Assembly: GCA_029863105.1 (NCBI GenBank)
Contig: JAOTWC010000116.1
Location: 1-5,528 of the forward strand
Reading direction: 5' to 3'
Length of the DNA: 5,528 nt
From: Gemmatimonadota bacterium
GTDB lineage: Bacteria; Gemmatimonadota; Gemmatimonadetes; Palauibacterales; Palauibacteraceae
This document shows positions 1-5,528 of the stretch, one piece after another. Numbering within the stretch: the stretch's first letter is position 1; each line of letters opens with the position of its first letter. The position numbers were made by a program, and so were the translations under genes. Below the pieces are notes generated by a model. That model was given only the letters and a program-made list of their open reading frames with translations, was not told the origin of the DNA and did not search any database.

Positions 1-3000
1 GAGGCGTTGATCTACTTCATCTTCACGGTGCACAATTCTTCGGGAGATGCCGAGTTTCAGCGGCTGAACGAAGCCCAGTTCTTCGCGGGCGCAAACAGCC
101 TGCCGGATGCGGGCTACACGCTGACGGAGACCTACGCCGCGTTCGCTACGGACATGGACGTGACGGCCAACGCCGGCGAGAACTACTCCAGCGTGATCCT
201 GCCGTTCGATCTCGGCTTGTCCTATCACGGCGGGTTCGACGCACCGACGTTCGAGTACGCGCCGGACATCTTTTTCCCGCCGTTCTTCACGACGGCGCCA
301 GGCCTGATCGGGATCAAGTATCTGCGGAGCCCGATCAACCCGGCTACGGGGAGCGAGGTAGGCCTGACGCTGTTCTCGGTCACGCTGAACTCGGCCACCG
401 GGTTCCCGGATCCGAGCAACGACAGGCAGCTGTGGCGGTATCTGTCGGGCAAGGTGAATCCGGCACAGGGAGACTTCCCGTGTTCGGTCACGCCGGAGGT
501 GGTTAACACCGACCCGGCGCTGCAGCAGAGGTCGATTTGCTTCCTGACCGAAACGGCGGCCGACACGCGGTTCTATCAGGCGTCCGGACCGTTCGATATC
601 GCGCCGGGTGCGGATGGTACGATCGTGGTGGCGTACATCGCGGCCGCGACTCTGGCGACGCTGCCGGACGGCTCACCGACCGGTATCTCGGCGAACGACC
701 CGAACGCGAACGCGAACCCACCGGGAATCGCTTCGTTCCACCCGGGATTCCCGAGTGCGCGCGGTTGCACGGACGCGACGGCGACGAGCTGCACCGAAGT
801 TGACAACGTCAATGCGGTGAAAAACATCGAGCGTGGCGCTGGCTGGGTGTCCTACACGGGCCCCCCGCCGACCAACGCTCTGGAAAGTCCATCGCAGAAG
901 ATCGACCAGTTCCAGGTCCAGTTCGTTCCGGGCAGCCTGCTCGGCAAGGCGCTGGTGGCACAGACGATCTTCGATTCGAAGTTCCTGCTCGGCTTTGCGC
1001 CGGATCAGCCGGTGTTCTACCTGGTCCCGGGCAACAACAACGTGACCGTGATCTGGGAAGCGAGCGCTTCCGAGGATCCCGCCGGCGAAGGTGACCCGTT
1101 CTACGCGGTCGCCAGCAATCCGGCGAGCGCGCTGTTCAATCCGAACTATCGGCAGTTCGACACCGAGGGGTATCGGATCTGGCGCGGAACGAACCCGGGT
1201 AACCTCTCGTTGCTCGCTCAGTTCGATTACGGCAACACGACGTTCAGTGACTTTACGTGCGAGACGGTCGGTCCGGCCGAGGATATCGGAAACCCGGATC
1301 CGGGATTCGTCGTCGGTGACGACTGCCCGATCGGTTTCCAGAAGGACTCCCCGGTCAATGCCGGCCTCGTATTCAACAACGGGTTCGCAGGCGGGCCTCC
1401 GGGCGGTGGTGTCGTTCGTCTGGCCGACGGGTCGGCCCTGGGCACTGCTTTGACGGTCACCGTCAATGATGACGTCGCGGGCGCCTCGGTCCCATTGACC
1501 GACGGCGGCGTTCCGTTCGTCTTCCTCGACAATTCCGTGACCAACAACTTCACGTACTTCTATTCCGTCAGCGCGTTCGACGTGAATTCGCTGGCATCCG
1601 GGCCGCACACGCTCCGTTCGGCGCGAGTGGCACAGAGCACGGTTCCGCGGGCAGACGCCCCGAACGTGGTCAACGCGGAGTTGGAGACGTTCATGTCGGG
1701 TGATGACGGAGTTCCCCTGGCGACGAACGCTCCGATGCCCACGCTTGATCCGGAAACCGGGATCTTCAGTGGTCCGATGCCGCCGACGGATGCGTATACG
1801 CTGGGCTTCGCGCCGGTACTGCCGCGTCTGTTGCCACAGTTGGCACTCACGGTGACGATCGACAGCATCCGGGCGGAGGCGAGTGGCAACCTGGCAGGCG
1901 GTACGCAGGAATTCCCGCCGTCGGCGAGCGGTAAGTGCTCGGTGACGGGTCCGGAGGGCAAGATCGGCAGTCACTTCGGCGCCTGCTGGAACATGTATCT
2001 CACGACCACACTCGATGGCGTTTCGACGCCGTCCGTAGTGCCCGGGTACAACCCGTGGTGGGATGCGTTCGGCGGGATCAGCGTGTTCGATCTGTCGATC
2101 GTGTCGCAGTCGGTTCCGTTCGACCAGGATGCTCTGGATGCGTTCGGGATTCCGTCCGGGCAGGGATTTGCGACGGTGAGCGCACGGCTCGGCGAAGGGT
2201 TCGGAACTTCGGCGGCCGAGGGCGCCCAGAACCGGCGGAATTCAACGTTCCACTCCGGCGTGCGCTGGTTCGATGGCAACTCGGCGAATGGAGCGGTGAA
2301 TACGATCGCCGATCCGGCGAAGTTCCGCCGTGTAGGCCACCTGAGTGCAGTCGACACGGTGTGGGCTCCGATCAGCCACTCGCCGATAGATGGCTCGGAT
2401 ACCGATCCGAATTCGACATCCAACACCGTGATGTTCGAGAAGCAGTGCATGAATCGTGGCCAGGCATGGAACGACCGTGCGGCGGACATCGTGTTCAGCT
2501 GGTCCGGCGGCACCGTCACGGCTCGTGACGTGGTTCACCACGTGCCTGTCGTGTTCTCGCCGCGTGCGAGTCCGGGGCACTTCGGATTCGTCACGGACGG
2601 TAACGGCAACGGCGTGATTGACTGGCACGACTTCAACTACATCGACGGCAACCTGGAGATCATCCGCCAGGTGGATGGTGGTAACTGCAATCAATTTGGC
2701 GGTACCAGCTTCGATGCAGGCCTGACGGCGACGCCGACCAGCATGACGGCGTCACCGACGATCTCACCGACAAGTACGGAACTCAACTCGGTGGTGGATC
2801 TCGAGAACGGTGCTGCGTTGCCGGCGACCGGCACGGGCTTCGGCATGTGGGTCAACGGGCACCGGTTCATCTTCGAGACGTCGGCCCTTCCGGCCGACGG
2901 CACGGAGTGGACGATGCGCTCGTACTACGGCGCCATGACCGTAGCCAGCGGCGGCGACGATCCGTCTGGCTACTCGTTCACGACGGATGCGGGCGGTGGT

Positions 3001-3414
3001 TGGGCCGGTGAGGGCTTCTCTGTCCGGCGTCCGATGCTGATTCCAGGCCTCACGTTCAACTGGAACGTGGCCAACGCCACGGCGGCTACGGGACCCGTGG
3101 ACCTGACGCAGGTGCACACGGTGCCTGACCCGTATCTCGGGACGAGTCTGTACGATCTGTCCCCGACGTCGAAGCAGTTGATGTTCGTGAACCTGCCGCC
3201 GGAGGCGACGATCAGGATTTATACCCTGACCGGAGTGCTGGTGGACGTGCTCGTGCACGATGACGTCACGGCGGGTGGTCGCGAGGTCTGGAACGTCAGG
3301 AATCGCAACAACCAGTTCGTGGCGAGTGGTGTGTACTTCTTCCACGTGGTCACGCCCGAGGGCGACGAACACGTCGGGAAGTTCACGATCATCAATCAGG
3401 CAGGTAGTAACTAA
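1..3414 (+). CDS. Large exported protein with C-terminal FlgD-Ig/T9SS-like sorting domain (5' partial)
   Basis: The frame is open from base 1 (Glu-Ala-Leu-Ile...) with no ribosome binding site, so the TTG at base 7 is internal and the true start lies upstream. 1137 codons are visible and end in TAA, with a second in-frame stop (TAG) at 3424. Residues below are numbered from the base-7 codon. Regions in order: a segment around residues 186-222 with an SGPF...APG...VVAYI pattern, common in giant T9SS-type proteins of FCB bacteria; an Ig/fibronectin-III-like part (about 333-538) with EGYRIWRGTNPG and YFYSVSAFD; a calcium-loop motif (864-875); a Thr/Ser/Pro linker (about 907-923); a segment with GFGMWVNG and RPMLIPGLTFNW (about 940-1020); and a FlgD-Ig-like sorting domain (about 1036-1135). 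Ten cysteines fall into neighbouring pairs, which suits a disulphide-bonded extracytoplasmic protein. No catalytic motif is recognisable, so a structural, adhesive or surface role is only a guess. The PorV-like gene 71 bp downstream supports a T9SS-like export route. Confidence 0.9.
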   Translation, partial: EALIYFIFTVHNSSGDAEFQRLNEAQFFAGANSLPDAGYTLTETYAAFATDMDVTANAGENYSSVILPFDLGLSYHGGFDAPTFEYAPDIFFPPFFTTAPGLIGIKYLRSPINPATGSEVGLTLFSVTLNSATGFPDPSNDRQLWRYLSGKVNPAQGDFPCSVTPEVVNTDPALQQRSICFLTETAADTRFYQASGPFDIAPGADGTIVVAYIAAATLATLPDGSPTGISANDPNANANPPGIASFHPGFPSARGCTDATATSCTEVDNVNAVKNIERGAGWVSYTGPPPTNALESPSQKIDQFQVQFVPGSLLGKALVAQTIFDSKFLLGFAPDQPVFYLVPGNNNVTVIWEASASEDPAGEGDPFYAVASNPASALFNPNYRQFDTEGYRIWRGTNPGNLSLLAQFDYGNTTFSDFTCETVGPAEDIGNPDPGFVVGDDCPIGFQKDSPVNAGLVFNNGFAGGPPGGGVVRLADGSALGTALTVTVNDDVAGASVPLTDGGVPFVFLDNSVTNNFTYFYSVSAFDVNSLASGPHTLRSARVAQSTVPRADAPNVVNAELETFMSGDDGVPLATNAPMPTLDPETGIFSGPMPPTDAYTLGFAPVLPRLLPQLALTVTIDSIRAEASGNLAGGTQEFPPSASGKCSVTGPEGKIGSHFGACWNMYLTTTLDGVSTPSVVPGYNPWWDAFGGISVFDLSIVSQSVPFDQDALDAFGIPSGQGFATVSARLGEGFGTSAAEGAQNRRNSTFHSGVRWFDGNSANGAVNTIADPAKFRRVGHLSAVDTVWAPISHSPIDGSDTDPNSTSNTVMFEKQCMNRGQAWNDRAADIVFSWSGGTVTARDVVHHVPVVFSPRASPGHFGFVTDGNGNGVIDWHDFNYIDGNLEIIRQVDGGNCNQFGGTSFDAGLTATPTSMTASPTISPTSTELNSVVDLENGAALPATGTGFGMWVNGHRFIFETSALPADGTEWTMRSYYGAMTVASGGDDPSGYSFTTDAGGGWAGEGFSVRRPMLIPGLTFNWNVANATAATGPVDLTQVHTVPDPYLGTSLYDLSPTSKQLMFVNLPPEATIRIYTLTGVLVDVLVHDDVTAGGREVWNVRNRNNQFVASGVYFFHVVTPEGDEHVGKFTIINQAGSN
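562..673 (+). other. SGPF/APG segment typical of giant T9SS-type proteins
   Basis: This part of the large protein reads DTRFYQASGPFDIAPG followed by a hydrophobic strand, VVAYIAAA. From memory, large sorting-domain proteins of FCB bacteria often contain a similar 'D-R-[FL]-x-x-[SA]-SGPF-x-[LI]-x-PG-[DQ]...VAY' stretch before an Ig-like region. It marks the protein as one of that group but gives no molecular function. Confidence 0.55.
1003..1623 (+). other. Fibronectin-III/Ig-like beta-sandwich region
   Basis: The region opens with a run of beta-strand character (PVFYLVPGNNNVTVIWEAS), in which the Trp of VTVIW matches the core Trp of a fibronectin-III B strand. It continues with EGYRIWRGTNPG, the 'Y-R-[IV]-x-R-[GS]' strand common in FN3-like domains, and closes with NFTYFYSVSAFDVNS, resembling the tyrosine-bearing F strand. 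A long insertion between these strands (about residues 418-500), containing two cysteines and a Gly-rich patch, makes the domain larger than a usual 90-100-residue FN3. Likely a structural module; the exact fold was not tested. Confidence 0.5.
2596..2631 (+). other. EF-hand/dockerin-like calcium-binding loop
   Basis: The twelve residues DGNGNGVIDWHD match the canonical EF-hand loop: acidic or amide side chains at positions 1, 3 and 5 (D, N, N), Gly at 6, Ile at 8 and an acidic ligand at 12 (Asp, as in dockerins, rather than Glu). Dockerin type I modules carry two such loops; only one is clear here, followed by FNYIDGNLEIIRQVDGGNC. A lone calcium site that stabilises the extracellular protein is more likely than a cohesin-binding dockerin. 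Confidence 0.6.
2725..2766 (+). repeat. Two imperfect 21-bp tandem units encoding a Thr/Ser/Pro linker
   Basis: Units at 2725-2745 and 2746-2766 match at 14 of 21 bases by eye and encode TATPTSM then TASPTIS, followed by PTSTE. The resulting low-complexity linker sits just after the calcium loop and before the C-terminal modules, as expected for an interdomain spacer. Such Thr/Ser-Pro stretches can be O-glycosylated in some Bacteroidota, but nothing here shows that directly. Confidence 0.45.
3112..3411 (+). other. C-terminal FlgD-Ig-like / T9SS type A-like sorting domain
   Basis: The last 100 residues begin with VHTVPDPYLGTS, matching the 'V-x-P-[ND]-P-[YF]' entry of type A sorting domains. 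They continue through MFVNLPPEATIRIYTLTG and VWNVRNRNNQFVASGVYFFH to GKFTII. The 'I-x-I-[YF]-[TD]-x-x-G' strand, the 'W-[ND]-x-[RK]-[ND]-x-x-[GN]' turn and the 'ASG-[VI]-Y-x-[FV]' strand are shared by FlgD-Ig and T9SS C-terminal domains. By homology this is the export and attachment signal. The tail NQAGSN after the last strand is not the basic ending typical of Bacteroidota signals. Confidence 0.8.
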
Positions 3415-3432
3415 TTGACGCAGTAGCGAGCA

Positions 3433-3458
3433 CCGGTGGGGGCGAGCGCCCCCACCGG
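3433..3458 (+). terminator. Intercistronic GC-rich hairpin without U-tract
   Basis: A perfect 11-bp inverted repeat pairs 3433-3443 with 3448-3458 around the tetraloop GAGC (3444-3447). Ten of the eleven pairs are G-C. It starts 18 bp after the stop of the large gene and ends 16 bp before the ribosome binding site of the barrel gene. The next bases are AATCGACC, not a T-run, so it is not a canonical intrinsic terminator. It may act as a partial terminator or as a 3'-end stabiliser that separates expression of the two genes. Confidence 0.6.
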
Positions 3459-3474
3459 AATCGACCAGCTCCTC

Positions 3475-3480
3475 AGGAGG
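3475..3480 (+). promoter_or_regulatory. Ribosome binding site of the PorV-like gene
   Basis: AGGAGG lies 5 bases before the ATG at 3486, a near-perfect Shine-Dalgarno that fixes this start. The preceding TCCT (3470-3473) could pair with AGGA (3478-3481) in a weak 4-bp hairpin that would partly cover the site. Such a short stem is unlikely to control translation alone. Confidence 0.85.
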
Positions 3481-3485
3481 ATTTC

Positions 3486-4628
3486 ATGCGGTTACTCAGC
3501 AGAATGGCGATCGCGTTTACCGCGACGGTTGCCCTGCCGGGGTTGCTCTGGGCGCAGGATAACCCGGTGCAAATCGAGGGCGACAATACGTCGTTCGGTG
3601 GTGTATCGGCGGAGTTTCTGCAGTTTGGTGCCGGCGCACGCGGTATGGCGCTCGGTGGCGGCTTCTCCACGATTGCCGACGATGTCAGCGCTCTCCATTA
3701 CAACCCGGCTGGAATCACGTTTATGGACGGTCCGGAAGCGAGCCTTACGGTCATGCCGTATTTCGCTGACACGGACTATTACTGGGCCGGCCTGGCCTTC
3801 CCGTTCGGCGACGGCGACTTCGGATTCGGTGTGTCTCTGGCGCATTTCGGATTCTCCGACCAGCCGATTTTCACGGAAGCAGACGAGCAGGGCGACTCCG
3901 GCGAGTTTTACGGAGTCAGCGAGACCTCGGCGGCTCTGACGATCGCCCACGCGTTCATCGATCGATTCTCGGCCGGTTTCACCGTCAAGTTCATCACGGA
4001 TGACCTGGCGACGGGCGCCCTGGCCGGAGCCTCGGCTTCGGCGGTTGCGTTCGACTTCGGCGTGAACTTCCACTCCGAGTTGGGCGACAAGCCGATCGCG
4101 CTGTCATTCGTCGTGCAGAATCTCGGCGGCACGCTCAGCCACTCGGGTGACGCGTTGCGCTTCCGTGATTTCGACGGCAGCACCAACGACCCGTCGCTTC
4201 CCGATCAGCGCGTCGACCCGATCTTTGCGGAAATCGTCACTGACGGTTTCCCACTGCCCAGGCTGTTCCGGGCGGGGTTGAGCTATGACATCGTGTCGGG
4301 CGATAACACTCGCCTGACGTTGCTCAGCGAGTTCGTCGAAGCGAACAACACGCAGCCTTCGTTTGGATTCGGCGGCGAGTTCGAGTGGATGAGCGATGTG
4401 AGCCCGATCGGTGCGGCGCTGCGTGGTTCCTATGCGACGCAGCCGGACAATGACGACCTGGGCGGCCTGCCGTGTGGCTGCAAGGACAATCTCGACGGAC
4501 TCGGTGTTGGCGGCGGCATATTCTATCAGATCGCCGACGAGTACCGCGTCAAGTTCGACTATGCGTTCCGGCACTTCGGTACGCTCGGCAGCGTGGACGT
4601 GTTCAGCGTGACGTTCGGCTGGGACTAA
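3486..4628 (+). CDS. PorV/PorQ-family outer-membrane beta-barrel protein
   Basis: A complete 380-residue protein with a strong Shine-Dalgarno. Residues 1-23 form a Sec signal peptide (MRLLSR, hydrophobic core, cleavage probably at LLWA|QD). Residues 43-77 carry the PorV/PorQ/UPF0164 hallmark: EFLQFGAGARGMALGGG followed by IADDVSALHYNPAGI. The rest alternates amphipathic strands with Gly/Asp-rich turns (for example FPFGDGDFGFGVSLAHFGF), as in FadL-like barrels, and ends in a strand, FSVTFGWD. The length is normal for the family. In T9SS, PorV shuttles cargo from the outer-membrane translocon to the attachment complex by binding the cargo's C-terminal signal. The preceding gene encodes such a signal, so it is the likely client. 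FCB genomes often carry several PorV-like paralogues, so assignment as PorV rather than PorQ or a relative is open. The only two cysteines (330 and 332) form an unusual CGC in a probable loop. Confidence 0.85.
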   Translation: MRLLSRMAIAFTATVALPGLLWAQDNPVQIEGDNTSFGGVSAEFLQFGAGARGMALGGGFSTIADDVSALHYNPAGITFMDGPEASLTVMPYFADTDYYWAGLAFPFGDGDFGFGVSLAHFGFSDQPIFTEADEQGDSGEFYGVSETSAALTIAHAFIDRFSAGFTVKFITDDLATGALAGASASAVAFDFGVNFHSELGDKPIALSFVVQNLGGTLSHSGDALRFRDFDGSTNDPSLPDQRVDPIFAEIVTDGFPLPRLFRAGLSYDIVSGDNTRLTLLSEFVEANNTQPSFGFGGEFEWMSDVSPIGAALRGSYATQPDNDDLGGLPCGCKDNLDGLGVGGGIFYQIADEYRVKFDYAFRHFGTLGSVDVFSVTFGWD

Positions 4629-4634
4629 GAGCGC

Positions 4635-4647
4635 GGAGGACGAGGAG
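4635..4647 (+). promoter_or_regulatory. Ribosome binding site deciding a TTG start
   Basis: GGAGGA (4635-4640) stands 7 bases before TTG 4648, ideal spacing. A second purine run, GAGGAG (4642-4647), abuts that TTG and is 12 bases from the in-frame ATG at 4660. The first site favours TTG. The ATG alternative would remove only four residues and leave the signal peptide intact. Confidence 0.6.
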
Positions 4648-5528
4648 TTGAACCGGTCGATGCTCGGTAACGTGGCCACCAGGCTGGCGCTCATGGCGCT
4701 GGTTTGGTGGTGCGTTCCACCGGGCGCTGTCGCGCAGGAGCTGTCCGAACCGGAGTTCGAGACGGTTCTGTTGCGTACCTGGGCTGACGGCGATCTGACG
4801 GTCGTCGATGGCCTGGCCCATGTGCCACTGTCGATCATGGCGGGCGGCACGACGGGGTCATATCGGTTCGAACTGGTCGTATTCGATGCAGATGACACAC
4901 AGCTGTACCGGGATAGCTGGGAGAGAGCCCTGAGCAACCGGGCCGCCGCCTATGCGGAAACCGGCACCTCCACCTTGCTCGAGCCGTTTCGATTCGGAGT
5001 CATGTCGGGAGCCTACGAGGTTGAACTTCGTGCGTATCCGACAGACGCCCCGGATCTGGGAGTGAAGGTTCGCCTGCCGATTGATGGCTATGCGGAGAAG
5101 CCCGTAGCGTCGGACTTGTTTCTGGCCTATCGGGTGGAACCGCTGGATGACGAAGCAGGCGGGAGCTGGTCGATAACTCACGGAGGCTTCGGGATCGCTG
5201 CAGTCGCGCGTACCTCGGTTCTTCCTCAGGAACCTCAGCTGTCATACTATCTTGAGTTGTATGGTGGAGACGAAGCTGCGACGGCTGCGATCACAGCCGC
5301 AGTCGTCGACGCAGCCGGATCGGAAGTGTACCGGACACCCGCCACGAACGTGGATGTACCCGTCGGGGGAATCCCGTTCGCCGGCAGTCTCAAGCTCGCG
5401 GGGCTACCACCCGGCGATTATTTGCTGCGGTTGGATGTCGCCAGCGGGGAGTCGGAGGCAAGTCCGACGGCTCCATTCCGAATGCTGGAGGCTGCGGCGG
5501 TACCGGTGGGCGAACCTGAGACGTATGA
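4648..5528 (+). CDS. Exported protein resembling the N-terminal part of GWxTD-domain proteins (3' partial)
   Basis: The frame is open from TTG 4648 to the window edge (293 codons plus two bases) with no stop, 19 bp after the barrel gene, so probably cotranscribed. Residues 1-29 form a Sec signal peptide: RSMLGN, a hydrophobic stretch with VWWC, and cleavage likely at AVA|QE. The mature part looks like two or more beta-sandwich modules: YRFELVVFDADDTQLYRDSW (from residue 72), then a segment ending in VASDLFLAYRV, then VLPQEPQLSYYLELYGG (to residue 207), then LAGLPPGDYLLRLDV (about 251-265). This order, with 'Y-R-F/Q...D', 'ASDL-x-LA', 'YYLELY' and 'GLPPG-x-Y', is what I recall from the N-terminal halves of Gemmatimonadota GWxTD proteins. 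The GWxTD motif itself would lie beyond the edge and is not seen. No enzymatic motif is visible. The function of the family is poorly known. A generic Ig-like exported protein remains possible. Confidence 0.6.
   Translation, partial: MNRSMLGNVATRLALMALVWWCVPPGAVAQELSEPEFETVLLRTWADGDLTVVDGLAHVPLSIMAGGTTGSYRFELVVFDADDTQLYRDSWERALSNRAAAYAETGTSTLLEPFRFGVMSGAYEVELRAYPTDAPDLGVKVRLPIDGYAEKPVASDLFLAYRVEPLDDEAGGSWSITHGGFGIAAVARTSVLPQEPQLSYYLELYGGDEAATAAITAAVVDAAGSEVYRTPATNVDVPVGGIPFAGSLKLAGLPPGDYLLRLDVASGESEASPTAPFRMLEAAAVPVGEPETY

Noticed and set aside
7..9. TTG at base 7 as the true start of the large gene
   Set aside because: There is no ribosome binding site and no signal peptide after it, and the frame is already open at base 1, so the gene is cut by the window edge.
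673..1974. 433-codon open frame on the minus strand inside the large gene
   Set aside because: Its product is dominated by Arg, Ala, Val and His, as expected from the complement of a GC-rich coding frame, and it has no recognisable motif. The plus-strand frame has clear domains throughout.
3415..3420. TTGACG as a -35 promoter box for the barrel gene
   Set aside because: The bases at the proper distance downstream are the G/C-only hairpin arm, with nothing like a -10 box.
3436..3939. 167-codon plus-strand open frame starting inside the hairpin and overlapping the barrel gene
   Set aside because: It is Arg/Ser-rich and out of frame with the PorV-like protein, which has a signal peptide, a Shine-Dalgarno and family motifs.
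4696..4725. Cysteine in the third gene's signal peptide as a lipobox
   Set aside because: The residues before Cys22 are Val-Trp-Trp, which do not fit [LVI][ASTVI][GAS]C, and a good signal peptidase I site (AVA|QE) follows.
4104..4937. 277-codon minus-strand open frame spanning the end of the barrel gene and the start of the third gene
   Set aside because: It overlaps two well-supported plus-strand genes, lacks any family motif and has shadow-like composition (Arg/Val/Ala-rich).

Overview
This window looks like chromosomal DNA from a moderately GC-rich, double-membraned bacterium of the FCB superphylum. Gemmatimonadota or a related uncultured lineage fits best. That placement is an inference from protein style, not a database result. 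All three genes encode exported proteins of kinds common there: a giant surface or secreted protein with a C-terminal FlgD-Ig/T9SS-type-A-like sorting domain, a PorV/PorQ-family outer-membrane barrel, and a protein resembling the N-terminal half of Gemmatimonadota GWxTD-domain proteins.

Layout, all on the + strand. Bases 1-3414 hold the last 1137 codons of a very large exported protein whose start lies upstream of the window. A 71-bp gap follows, holding a perfect 11-bp GC-rich hairpin (3433-3458) and a strong ribosome binding site. Bases 3486-4628 hold a complete 380-residue PorV-like barrel protein with a signal peptide. After 19 bp, a third gene begins at a probable TTG (4648). It runs off the right edge as an open frame of 293 codons, also with a signal peptide. 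There is no gene-free stretch longer than 71 bp, and I saw no RNA gene, insertion sequence or CRISPR array.

Likely logic, inferred from the type IX secretion system (T9SS): the large protein crosses the inner membrane, probably via Sec, although its N-terminus is not visible. Its C-terminal domain then directs it through a T9SS-like outer-membrane route. In T9SS, PorV (LptO) is the outer-membrane shuttle that binds the C-terminal signal of cargo after translocation and carries it to the attachment machinery. A PorV homologue encoded directly downstream of a C-terminal-signal protein therefore looks like a cargo and its partner. The third gene's role is unknown; GWxTD proteins are exported and poorly characterised. 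The close spacing suggests one transcription unit, with the hairpin possibly setting the ratio of large protein to barrel.

I found nothing I would call a wholly new system. The points most worth checking are the cargo-PorV-GWxTD arrangement, the intercistronic hairpin without a U-tract, the lone CxC pair in the barrel protein, and the layout of the large protein (paired cysteines, a lone EF-hand, a duplicated Thr/Ser/Pro linker, a sorting domain).
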